A DNA stretch of 6,037 nucleotides, from positions 1-6,037 of the forward strand of contig CALDSM010000335.1 in NCBI GenBank assembly GCA_937923585.1, read 5' to 3'. The position numbers and the translations under genes were made by a program. Shown here one piece after another: positions 1-6,037 of the stretch. Every line of letters starts with the position of its first letter. Positions within the stretch are counted from its first letter, which is position 1. The notes beneath the pieces were generated by a model. That model saw only the letters and a list, made by a program, of their open reading frames with translations, had not been told where the DNA came from and made no database searches. This DNA is from an uncultured bacterium (GTDB taxonomy: Bacteria > Hydrogenedentota > Hydrogenedentia > Hydrogenedentales > CAITNO01).

Positions 1-2592
1 CGCGGGGACAAGGTGGCCGACTGGTTCACCCAGCAGCTGACCATCCCCGGCTGGCCCGAGTTCTCCGATGTGCAGTACGAAAAGACCTGGGTGCAGCCCA
101 ACGACACGCTGCGCGTGTCACTGAAGGTGCGCCCCGTGCTCAACCGCGACCGCCGCTGCGCGGTCTACGCGCGGGCAACCGACACCCTGGGCCGCATGGT
201 CAGCGAAGCCGCCCAGACCATGGCCAGCGAGGGTGGCGACGTGTCGCTGCAACTCCACCTGGCCGACCTCCTCGCCCCGCTGATTAAGGTGGAGGTGTAT
301 GCCGTCGAGGGCGAAGGCAAACGCTTCTCCAACTGGGACCTGGAACGGTCGCCCCGCGCCTACCGCTATATCAGCGTCCGTTTGCCCAAGCCTGAGCGCA
401 ACATGAGCCTGGTGGCCGTCGTGCCGCCGCCGCGCGAGCCCAACCAGGAGGCGTTCCTGCGCATTCTGGCGAAGACGGGTGTGGATACCGTGCAGGCCGC
501 GGGCGGCGAGGCGGGACTGGTGCGCGCGGACCTGCAGGGCTTGCGCTTTCTGCCCGAGCTCGTGCGCATCGCGGCGGACCAGGCCGCGGAGAAGGATGTA
601 CGGCGGCCCTGTCTCGACGACGCAGCGTACCGGCAGCGCACAAAACGTGCCATCGAGGAGGGCGTGACGCTGCATTGGGCGGGCGGCGGGGGCAGGTACT
701 GCATCGGCAACGGCAACCTGCTGTGCGCCACGGAAGAAAACGTGTGCCAGTGCCCGGACAGCCTTGATGCGTTCCGCGCGTGGCTTCAAAAAGAGTATGA
801 CACCATCGAATCGCTGAACCTGAGCTGGGGCACCGCTTACACCGACTGGTCACAGGCGGTTCCGGAAAGCGCGGATGCGGCGCGCTCGTCCGGTCGCGCC
901 GCGGCCTGGGTGGATTTCCGGCTCTTCGGGGATGGAACTTTCGCCGCGTTTCACGGCATGATGCGGCAGGCCGTGCGCGGCACGGACCGGGCCGGGGAAA
1001 CGGGTCTCCGCGCCCTCGACGACGCCAACCCGGCGCACGGTTACTGGTGGCCGTCGCTGACCGCGCAAAACGATTTTGTGGCCGCGGACTGGGAGCCCGT
1101 GACGGCGGAGAGGCTGCGCTGCTATCAGGGGCGGGACGCATGGTCGGGACTGGCGGTCAGTGACATGCGCGAATGGGGCGCCGCGGCGCGCGCAGGATGG
1201 TTCGCGTGGAATGCCGCGCTGATGCGCATTCCGGCGGTGTGGATTGCGGTGCCCTTCGGCGACGCCGAACATGCAGCCCCCGGTGCGGCGCTTGCACCGG
1301 ACGGGCAACCTACCCCCGCGTTCGCCGCGCTTGCGGCGGCGATGAACGAACTGAAGGACGGCATCGGGCCGCTGCTGCTGGGGGCGGCGCCGGAGCCCGC
1401 GCCGGTGGTGGTCTACGACAGCCACCCGAGCCGATACCTGGCGGACGCCGACCCGGCCCATGCGGTGTCAACGCGGGCGGCGCAGCAGGGGTGGATCGAG
1501 GCGCTGGACGCACTGAACCGGCCCTGGGATTTCATTGACGAAACACGCATGGACCGGCTGGCCGACCCGGCCTGCCGGGTGCTGGTGCTGCCCCTGTGCC
1601 GGGCGCTCAGCGACGGCGAAATCGCGGCCGTGCAGGCTTTCGCCGCGCGGGGCGGGCTCGTGATGGCCGACGTCCTTCCGGGAACGCACGACGGGCACGG
1701 CGCCGTGCGCACGGAAAATGCCCTGGCCGCGCTGTTTGGCGTGCGCCACGGCGCGGACGCGCAGGCAAAGGAAGGGCTGCCCGCGTGGACCGCGCCGGAT
1801 CCCCCTGCGCCGCAGGGCTTTGCGGGTTTGGTGACCTGCGACGGGGCGCTGGCCTTGGACAGCGGCCAGGCGCTCGGCGGCATTGAAGGACTGCCTCTGT
1901 GGGTGTGCAACACCGGGGAAGGCAAGAACGCGCTCCTGCTGAATCACGTGCCCCGGCTTCGGGCGGCTTCCGGAAACCGAAAGATATTCCCCTTGGAATA
2001 TGCCGTGGTGGAAAGGGCATTGAACGGGGCCGGTTGCCCGTCCGTTATTCCCGGAGGGGTACGCTTTGACGGGCGGGCGCGCGCTTACCGGTACGACCGC
2101 GCGCGGATGCTGGCGTTTCTGGCTGACCCCGCCGCGGGGGAGACGCAGGAAGTGCGCCTTCCCCTGGTCGAGGGTGTCCGGGCGTATAACCTGCGCACGG
2201 GCAAGCCCGTGGGCAAACCGCAGAAGGCAACCGTCCAACTGGAACCGGGTGCCGCCGCGCTGTTCTCGGTGCTGGACCACAAAGTGGAGACGATACAGGT
2301 CGCGGCATCGCCCACGGTCAACGCCGGCAGGCGCGTGGCCGTTAAACTGACGGTACGAACGGACGGCCCCGCGCCGGGCAGGCGGCTTCTGGCCGTGGAA
2401 ATGGCCCCCGAAGGCGGACCAGCGCCGCCCTGGACCAAGCGCCGCGTAATCTGTGAAAACGGCGCCGGCGAAACCTATTTCCCGGTCGCACTGAACGACA
2501 CGCCGGGCAAATGGCGGGTACGCGCGAAAGATTTGCTGACCGGTGAGGAAGGCCACGCCATGGTTCTGGTGTTACCACAGGCGGAACTCTAG
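1..2592 (+). CDS. GH42-like (beta-galactosidase trimerisation-type) protein, 5' partial
   Basis: The frame is open to the window edge: four codons (RGDK) precede the GTG at 13, so that GTG is probably internal and the N-terminus lies outside. Residues here count from that GTG. Residues about 15-125 look like a beta-sandwich. Residues 254-280 (FRAWLQKEYDTIESLNLSWG, then a W and SQ) match the GH42-type segment in which a short helix is followed by LN..WGT. W299-H314 (WVDFRLF, then FAAFH) is also typical of this group. Residues about 460-600 resemble the GH42 trimerisation region, with VVVYDSHPS near 465 and a Rossmann-like LVLPLCRALSDGEIAAVQAF stretch. A C-terminal beta-sandwich spans about 760-859. 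Family knowledge suggests action on beta-galactosides or related glycans, but the substrate is unknown. The usual acid/base motif (NE or GDE) is not seen: the equivalent place reads GNGN (232-235), with E241/E242 nearby. It could therefore be a non-catalytic relative. The PHP gene follows after 15 bases. Confidence 0.8.
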   Translation, partial: RGDKVADWFTQQLTIPGWPEFSDVQYEKTWVQPNDTLRVSLKVRPVLNRDRRCAVYARATDTLGRMVSEAAQTMASEGGDVSLQLHLADLLAPLIKVEVYAVEGEGKRFSNWDLERSPRAYRYISVRLPKPERNMSLVAVVPPPREPNQEAFLRILAKTGVDTVQAAGGEAGLVRADLQGLRFLPELVRIAADQAAEKDVRRPCLDDAAYRQRTKRAIEEGVTLHWAGGGGRYCIGNGNLLCATEENVCQCPDSLDAFRAWLQKEYDTIESLNLSWGTAYTDWSQAVPESADAARSSGRAAAWVDFRLFGDGTFAAFHGMMRQAVRGTDRAGETGLRALDDANPAHGYWWPSLTAQNDFVAADWEPVTAERLRCYQGRDAWSGLAVSDMREWGAAARAGWFAWNAALMRIPAVWIAVPFGDAEHAAPGAALAPDGQPTPAFAALAAAMNELKDGIGPLLLGAAPEPAPVVVYDSHPSRYLADADPAHAVSTRAAQQGWIEALDALNRPWDFIDETRMDRLADPACRVLVLPLCRALSDGEIAAVQAFAARGGLVMADVLPGTHDGHGAVRTENALAALFGVRHGADAQAKEGLPAWTAPDPPAPQGFAGLVTCDGALALDSGQALGGIEGLPLWVCNTGEGKNALLLNHVPRLRAASGNRKIFPLEYAVVERALNGAGCPSVIPGGVRFDGRARAYRYDRARMLAFLADPAAGETQEVRLPLVEGVRAYNLRTGKPVGKPQKATVQLEPGAAALFSVLDHKVETIQVAASPTVNAGRRVAVKLTVRTDGPAPGRRLLAVEMAPEGGPAPPWTKRRVICENGAGETYFPVALNDTPGKWRVRAKDLLTGEEGHAMVLVLPQAEL

Positions 2593-2594
2593 AG

Positions 2595-2599
2595 AAAGG
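2595..2599 (+). promoter_or_regulatory. Ribosome binding site of the PHP-family gene
   Basis: AAAGG (within GAGAAAGG) lies 8 bases before the TTG at 2608, directly after the TAG of the preceding gene. It supports TTG as the start, since no ATG or GTG in that frame precedes the first metal-binding motif. Confidence 0.6.
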
Positions 2600-2607
2600 C
2601 TCTCGTT

Positions 2608-3510
2608 TTGAGAAATGCACTCGGCCTGTCCAGTCACCCGCATTGGAAAGTCTCCCTTCACGGAGGGCACAGCAGCGGTTATTGCGACCATGCCACCAAC
2701 ACGCTCGCAGAAATGCTGGAGGCGGCGTGCGATGCGGGCATGCGCACCTACGGCGTGACCGAACACGCGCCGCGCGTGGAACCGGAGCGGCTCTTCGAGG
2801 AGGAACTGGCGCTGGGGTGGGACATCGGCACGCTGGAGCGCCTTTTCGGCGAATACGCGGCCGAAGTGGACCGGCTCAAGCGGGAATATGCCGGGTGCAT
2901 GAACGTGCTCAAGGGATTCGAGACCGAGGTGGTGCCCGTGGGCAGTTATCCCGAGGTTATGCTGGGTTTCCGCGCGAAATACGGTTTCGACTACATCGTC
3001 GGCTCCGTACACTACGTGGCCGGACACATCATTGACTACCTTCCCGGAAGCTACGAGAAGGCCGTTGAGGCCTGCGGCAGCCCGGAGAAGCTGGCGGTGC
3101 GCTACTTCCACGGGGTGGCGGAAATGGTCACGGCGCTTCGCCCCGAGGTCGTCGGGCATCTCGACCTGTACCGCCGCCGCTTCCCCAGCGACGAGGCCGC
3201 CTCAACACCGCCCATCCGCGCCGCCGCGATGGAGGCGCTCGAGGTCATCCGCGAAAACCACGCCATCATTGACGTGAACACCGCCGGACTGCGGCTCGGC
3301 TTCGGCTATCCCTATCCCGCGCCCTGGCTGGTCACGGCCGCGCGCGACATGGGCGTTTCGTTCTGCTTCGGCGACGACAGCCACAACACGAGCCAGGTCG
3401 CGGCGGGCATCAACGACGCCCGCGAATACCTCATGTCCCTCGGCGTGGCCAGCATCGAGGTGCTCGAACCCGGCAGCGCGGGACTGAACCGGCAGACCGT
3501 CGCCCTGTGA
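2608..3510 (+). CDS. PHP-domain histidinol-phosphatase-like phosphoesterase
   Basis: This is a 300-residue metal-dependent phosphoesterase of the PHP superfamily, closest in my judgement to HisJ/HisK-type histidinol-phosphatases, which convert histidinol phosphate to histidinol in histidine synthesis. The metal-binding motifs appear in order: HGGHSSGYCDHA (18-29), TEHAPR (51-56), GFETE (103-107), GSVHY (132-136), GHLDLY (183-188) and GDDSHN (255-260). All expected His, Glu and Asp ligands seem to be present, and the length fits the family, so the protein should be an active cytoplasmic enzyme. HGGH in place of the commoner HxH I recall as normal for one subgroup. The start is TTG, chosen because a good ribosome binding site sits 8 bases upstream and the first motif begins only 18 residues in. 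The next in-frame ATG, at 2714, would remove that motif. It follows the GH42-like gene after 15 bases and is probably co-transcribed with it. No other histidine-pathway gene is in view, so the substrate could be another phosphate ester. Confidence 0.88.
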   Translation: MRNALGLSSHPHWKVSLHGGHSSGYCDHATNTLAEMLEAACDAGMRTYGVTEHAPRVEPERLFEEELALGWDIGTLERLFGEYAAEVDRLKREYAGCMNVLKGFETEVVPVGSYPEVMLGFRAKYGFDYIVGSVHYVAGHIIDYLPGSYEKAVEACGSPEKLAVRYFHGVAEMVTALRPEVVGHLDLYRRRFPSDEAASTPPIRAAAMEALEVIRENHAIIDVNTAGLRLGFGYPYPAPWLVTAARDMGVSFCFGDDSHNTSQVAAGINDAREYLMSLGVASIEVLEPGSAGLNRQTVAL

Positions 3511-3515
3511 CGGTC
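3495..3515 (+). other. Hairpin spanning the PHP gene stop codon
   Basis: GACCGTC and GACGGTC form a perfect 7-bp stem around a 7-base loop (GCCCTGT), covering the TGA at 3508-3510. No run of T follows, so it is not a canonical intrinsic terminator. It could act in 3' end stability or Rho-assisted ending, or be chance in GC-rich DNA. Confidence 0.3.
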
Positions 3516-3610
3516 CGCACGCGGGCACGACGAGACGATGAGGCCTGGGGTCTGGGCGACCGGTGGCAAGCAGCCTGCAACGGCCAAGCAGAATGCACGT
3601 CGCAACGGCG

Positions 3611-3615
3611 AAGGA
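3611..3615 (+). promoter_or_regulatory. Ribosome binding site that fixes the start of the pseudopilin-like gene
   Basis: AAGGA lies 7 bases before the ATG at 3623. The earlier in-frame ATGs at 3563 and 3593 have no comparable site and would add a 20-residue leader with no family resemblance. Confidence 0.65.
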
Positions 3616-3622
3616 ATGGAAC

Positions 3623-4240
3623 ATGGAACAGCCCGCCGAGGCAGTGAAACCGGCGCGCGCGCGGTTCAAGCGCATTGCGGCGGTTGCCGTCCTTGTGACG
3701 GTGGGAGTACTGGCATTCGGCGTGTATCGCATCGTGGACGCAGGGCGCCACGCCACCCGGCAGACGCTGTGCGTACACAATCTAAAGCACCTGTTTCTCG
3801 GCCTGGAAGCCTTTGCGAAGGAACACGACGGACAACTGCCGGCACGGTTGTCGGAACTGTGGCCGAAATATCTTCCCGACCTGGAGGTCCTGGTCTGCCC
3901 CGAAGTGCAGGCGGCCTGCCTGCGGGAATGCGGCGTTTCCCATCCTTTCCCGCCAAACCCCTCACCGGAAGACATGGATGCGCTGTGCAGCTACGCCTAT
4001 GTTCCCGGCCACACGTTGAAGGACGCCGCCAACACGGTGATTGTCTACGAGAAGAGAGACAATCATCTGGGCAAAGGCCGGAGCCTGCTCTGTCTGGACG
4101 GGCGCGGTGCATGGGAGCCGCCCGAAAACTGGCGGGGCGGTCCGCCGAACAGGAATTTGCCGCCGGGATTCCGGGAGCCTGCGGGGGCTACTTCTCTTTC
4201 TTCTTCTCGTTCTTCAGTTTCCGCTTCTCCTGCGGGGTGA
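3623..4240 (+). CDS. Single-pass membrane protein with pseudopilin-like domain
   Basis: The 205-residue product has a basic N-terminus (K9-R17), one hydrophobic segment (about 18-35) and a presumed extracytoplasmic domain. That domain has the layout of GspG-like and H-X9-DG proteins common in planctomycete-type bacteria: CVHNLKHLFLGLEAFAKEHDGQLP (50-73, the helix and DG.LP motif), a YLPDLEVLVCP strand (83-93), SYAYVPG (123-129), then H148, ten residues, D159-G160 and W164-E165. A prepilin cleavage motif (G followed by FTLxE) is absent, so it is probably a fixed membrane anchor rather than a pilus subunit. Six cysteines (50, 92, 99, 103, 122, 157) lie outside the membrane segment and could form disulfides. 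Function is unknown. The start at 3623 is chosen from its ribosome binding site. The last 17 residues or so are Ser-rich and lie antisense to the lysine-rich small gene, so the true C-terminus may be shorter in relatives. It stands 112 bases after the PHP gene; no clear promoter is seen in that gap. Confidence 0.7.
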   Translation: MEQPAEAVKPARARFKRIAAVAVLVTVGVLAFGVYRIVDAGRHATRQTLCVHNLKHLFLGLEAFAKEHDGQLPARLSELWPKYLPDLEVLVCPEVQAACLRECGVSHPFPPNPSPEDMDALCSYAYVPGHTLKDAANTVIVYEKRDNHLGKGRSLLCLDGRGAWEPPENWRGGPPNRNLPPGFREPAGATSLSSSRSSVSASPAG

Positions 4241-4298
4241 GGAGCGGTTTCTTCTTCACTTCTTTGGCGCCCTTGTCTTTCTTTCCCTTTTCGCCCAT
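4188..4298 (-). CDS. Lysine-rich 36-residue small protein
   Basis: A short gene reads from ATG (4298-4296) to TAG (4190-4188). The product begins MGEKGKKDKGAKEVKKK and ends in the TPQEKRKLKNEKKKEK segment (21-36). It holds 15 Lys, 1 Arg, 5 Glu and 1 Asp, a net charge near +10, with no Cys, Trp, Tyr or Phe. The second half should be helical and could bind nucleic acid or the ribosome; this is inference. A strong ribosome binding site (AAGGAG) lies 8 bases upstream. From memory, very similar short Lys-rich proteins (MGxKGxKDK... LTPxEKRKLKxEKK) are annotated as hypothetical in many bacteria; function is unknown. It lies 129 bases below the glycosyltransferase and may be read from its own promoter or by read-through. 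Its last 53 bases overlap the 3' end of the pseudopilin-like gene on the other strand. The AAG/AAA-rich coding strand stands out from the GC-rich surroundings. Confidence 0.75.
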   Translation of the reverse strand: MGEKGKKDKGAKEVKKKPLLTPQEKRKLKNEKKKEK

Positions 4299-4306
4299 GG
4301 TGCGCT

Positions 4307-4312
4307 CTCCTT
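4307..4312 (-). promoter_or_regulatory. Ribosome binding site of the lysine-rich small gene
   Basis: AAGGAG, read on the minus strand, lies 8 bases before the ATG at 4298. It is among the best Shine-Dalgarno matches in the window and is the main support that the 36-codon frame is a real gene. Confidence 0.7.
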
Positions 4313-4336
4313 CTGTTGGCTTGGCGTACCGCACTC

Positions 4337-4366
4337 AATTTACGCCCAAGCATGCGCGGAACGCAA
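4337..4366 (-). promoter_or_regulatory. Possible sigma-70-type promoter for the lysine-rich small gene
   Basis: On the minus strand, TTGCGT (4366-4361) is followed after 18 bases by TAAATT (4342-4337), 38 bases before the ATG. TAAATT is the most AT-rich hexamer in the intergenic stretch, but the -35 match is weak, so this is tentative. Confidence 0.25.
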
Positions 4367-4402
4367 ACCCGTTGTTCATGCCCGCTCCACGCTTCATTCG
4401 TG

Positions 4403-4427
4403 ATGACGACGCGCACGCCGTCGTCGT
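4403..4427 (-). terminator. Hairpin directly after the glycosyltransferase stop codon
   Basis: GACGACG (4405-4411) pairs with CGTCGTC (4419-4425) around a 7-base loop; one wobble and one A-T pair can extend it outward. It begins at the base after the TGA (4430-4428) on the minus strand. No U-tract follows, so termination would be inefficient or Rho-assisted, and read-through into the small gene is possible. Confidence 0.35.
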
Positions 4428-5735
4428 TCAGCCCTCTTCAATCGCCTTCCGGATCACGCCCTCGATCTGCCGCGCCACCGTGTCGGGCGCGTTTTCGCGC
4501 AGCACGGTTTCGCGGGCGGCGCGGCCCAGGTCGCGGCGCAGTTTGGAAGAGTCCATCAGGCGAAGCACCGCCGCGGAAAAAGCGTCGGCGTCGTTGTCGG
4601 GGACCACCAGGCCGTTTACCCCGTCCGTGATCGGCCATGCGGCGCTGGCGCAGCAGACCACGGGGCGTCCCGCCGCCATTGCGTTAAGCATTTTGATCGG
4701 ATATCCCGACCAGGAAACGCGCGGCACCGCAACGATTACGTCCTCCATCAGCGCTATGCGCACGGCCTCGAAGTCGGGCGCGGCCAGATACTCCGCATCG
4801 GACAGGTCGGATGGGTATGCGGACGCGACAACCAATCTCGCTTCCGGCTTGGCCGCGCGGACCCGCTCCATCATGGTCTTCAGCAGCGTCAGGTTCTGAT
4901 AACCGTCGAGATTGCCGGTGTACAGCACCTGGGGCAGCACCGCCGACGGGTCGGACGGCGCCGGCTCAAACGGCGCACAGTCAATGGGCGGCGGAATGAC
5001 GCTGACGCGGGCGGGGTCGCAGCCGCGCAGCACGAGATATCCCGCCAGCCGCCGGTGCGGCACGATGACGCGCGCGGCGCGGCGCGGAAACGTGCTGTCA
5101 AACCAGCGGCCCAGGCGGGCCGCATAACGGGCCATGTCCGGGCGCGTGCAGTAGTACGGCAGTTCGTCGGCCATGGCATTGTGCGCAAAATACACCACGG
5201 GACGCCGTCCGCAGAGCAGCGCCGCGAGGAGTGCCTCGTAGTTGTGCGCGCACACCGCGTCGGCATCGCGGGCCTCACGCCGCAGCGCCAGCAGCAGCGC
5301 GGCGTCGTGCAGCGGCTTGCCCCAGTGCGGTCCGGGCGCCGTGGGCGTTCCCGCAAGGGGCGGCAGCGCCGCGCGGATCAGCCAGTTGTCGTCGGGTTTG
5401 GGCGGGCAGGGCACCGCGCGCACCGGGAGTTCCGGCGGGGGCGCCAGTCTTCCCTCCTCGGGTTTCGGTGGACCTGCCGTCTGCTGCCGCTCCGGCTCCG
5501 GCTCCGGCAGGCACAGGGGCGCCTGCTCCACCGGTTCCAGCGGCTGGACCTTTCCGGTCTCCACCCCCCTGTCCTGCGCCGGTTTGGCGTAGAAGGGGCT
5601 TCCATAGCCGTAGACCACCATGCGCATGCTGTGGCCCAGCCCCGCGAGGCAGCAGGCGGTCTCGCCCATGAACACCTGCGAGCCCTGCGGCACCGGATAC
5701 GGACAGGCACCGGCCATCACAATCTTCAGCGTCAT
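4428..5735 (-). CDS. GT-B glycosyltransferase (GT4-like)
   Basis: The 435-residue protein probably moves a sugar from a nucleotide-sugar donor to a glycan or lipid-linked acceptor on the cytoplasmic side. The N-terminal half shows ACPYPVPQGSQVFMGETA (10-27) and a GLGHSMRMVVYGYG strand (32-45), then WGKPLHDAALLL (138-149), AHNYEALLAAL (163-173) and FAHNAMADELP (183-193). The C-terminal half has VIPPPID (246-252), LYTGNLDGYQN (271-281), SWSGYPIKMLNAMAAGRPVV (341-360) and DGVNGLVVPDNDADA. The ExxxxxxxE donor motif of GT4 enzymes reads S343...N351 here. A Pro/Glu-rich stretch (about 50-117) interrupts the N-terminal domain and explains the extra length. The start at 5735 is chosen because MTLKIVMAG opens the first beta strand; the frame extends 39 codons further, but that part overlaps the upstream gene and shows no domain. 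Its ATG overlaps the upstream TGA (ATGA) and no strong ribosome binding site is seen, so translation is probably coupled. Donor and acceptor are unknown. Confidence 0.88.
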   Translation of the reverse strand: MTLKIVMAGACPYPVPQGSQVFMGETACCLAGLGHSMRMVVYGYGSPFYAKPAQDRGVETGKVQPLEPVEQAPLCLPEPEPERQQTAGPPKPEEGRLAPPPELPVRAVPCPPKPDDNWLIRAALPPLAGTPTAPGPHWGKPLHDAALLLALRREARDADAVCAHNYEALLAALLCGRRPVVYFAHNAMADELPYYCTRPDMARYAARLGRWFDSTFPRRAARVIVPHRRLAGYLVLRGCDPARVSVIPPPIDCAPFEPAPSDPSAVLPQVLYTGNLDGYQNLTLLKTMMERVRAAKPEARLVVASAYPSDLSDAEYLAAPDFEAVRIALMEDVIVAVPRVSWSGYPIKMLNAMAAGRPVVCCASAAWPITDGVNGLVVPDNDADAFSAAVLRLMDSSKLRRDLGRAARETVLRENAPDTVARQIEGVIRKAIEEG

Positions 5736-6037
5736 TCCAGGTACCCCAATGTGCGCAGCCGCGCCGCCATTTCCGCCTCTTCCGCCGCACTCATGGACTC
5801 TTCCGGCGCCATCGGTCCGGAATCGGAGACGGCATCCCGCGCCGTGCCCCAAAGCGGCCGGCCGTCCATCGGCGGTCCCGCCGCACCCAGCGCCGACAGC
5901 ACCGTCGGCGCAATGTCTTCCAGCCCAGGGTCGGGCCTGGTCACCGGCGCATTGCTCACAAGCAGTCCCGGACTGCGGTGTACCCCGTTCATGCCGCGTT
6001 CCTTGCCGCCGGCGTATTCGGCCGGGTCCATCCGCCG
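5732..6037 (-). CDS. AlkP-superfamily phosphodiesterase/sulfatase-like protein, C-terminal part
   Basis: Only the last 101 residues are in the window; the frame is open to the right edge and the ATG at 6031 is probably internal. The visible part fits the end of alkaline-phosphatase-superfamily enzymes (type I phosphodiesterase/nucleotide pyrophosphatase or sulfatase-like). GVHRSPGLLVSNAPV carries the late metal-binding His, LEDIAPTVLSALG is the characteristic helix, MDGRPLW follows, and the protein ends in EEAEMAARLRTLGYLE, a tail common in these families. Family members hydrolyse or transfer phosphate or sulfate esters using two metal ions. The catalytic Thr/Ser or formylglycine site is outside the window, so phosphatase, phosphodiesterase and sulfatase cannot be told apart. 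The stop codon overlaps the glycosyltransferase start by four bases (ATGA). This pairing suggests a shared role, possibly trimming or decorating a glycan or glycolipid; that is inference. Confidence 0.8.
   Translation of the reverse strand, partial: RRMDPAEYAGGKERGMNGVHRSPGLLVSNAPVTRPDPGLEDIAPTVLSALGAAGPPMDGRPLWGTARDAVSDSGPMAPEESMSAAEEAEMAARLRTLGYLE

Noticed and set aside
1468..2556. A 362-codon open frame on the minus strand
   Set aside because: It lies wholly antisense to the GH42-like gene, whose frame carries clear family motifs; the antisense product is Arg/His/Pro-rich without domains.
3686..3702. A second short hairpin (GCCGTC/GACGGT) sharing TGTGACGGT with the hairpin at 3495
   Set aside because: It sits inside codons for the membrane segment of the pseudopilin-like protein; a 9-base match in GC-rich DNA is weak evidence of a repeat family.
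4190..4310. A pyrimidine-rich tract on the plus strand that looks like low-complexity DNA
   Set aside because: It is fully explained as the complement of the Lys codons of the 36-residue gene and its ribosome binding site.
3538..4899. A 453-codon open frame on the plus strand
   Set aside because: It runs across the pseudopilin-like gene, antisense to the small gene and antisense to the glycosyltransferase, shows no family motif, and reflects the rarity of stop codons in GC-rich DNA.
5736..5852. A 39-codon N-terminal extension of the glycosyltransferase from an ATG at 5852
   Set aside because: It overlaps the AlkP-type C-terminus in another frame, has no domain or ribosome binding support, and MTLKIVMAG at 5735 is the natural start of the Rossmann domain.

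Overview
This 6,037-base window is high-GC bacterial DNA with four substantial genes and one very small gene. No RNA gene, insertion sequence, CRISPR array or phage signature is visible. The gene mix is a large GH42-like protein with a beta-galactosidase trimerisation-type region, a pseudopilin-like protein ending in an H-x10-DG signature, and an AlkP-superfamily enzyme ending in RLRTLGYLE. Together these suggest a member of the Planctomycetota/Lentisphaerota/Hydrogenedentota-type bacteria. That assignment rests on recalled family distribution, not on a marker gene.

Left part, plus strand (1-4240). A GH42-like protein open at the left edge is followed after 15 bases by a PHP-family histidinol-phosphatase-like gene. 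The latter starts at TTG behind a good ribosome binding site, so the two are probably co-transcribed. After a 112-base gap comes a single-pass membrane protein with a pseudopilin-like extracytoplasmic domain.

Right part, minus strand (6037-4188). The C-terminal end of an AlkP-superfamily phosphodiesterase/sulfatase-like gene overlaps the next gene, a GT-B glycosyltransferase, by an ATGA junction. This arrangement predicts translational coupling and a shared role, perhaps in making or modifying a surface glycan. Below the glycosyltransferase, after 129 bases, lies a 36-codon lysine-rich gene with its own strong ribosome binding site. It runs tail to tail into the pseudopilin-like gene and overlaps its 3' end by 53 bases on the opposite strand.

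The points most worth a second look are the lysine-rich mini-protein and its antisense overlap, the proline/glutamate-rich insertion in the glycosyltransferase donor-motif variant, and the apparent loss of canonical catalytic glutamates in the GH42-like protein. I see no convincing evidence of a wholly new multi-gene system.
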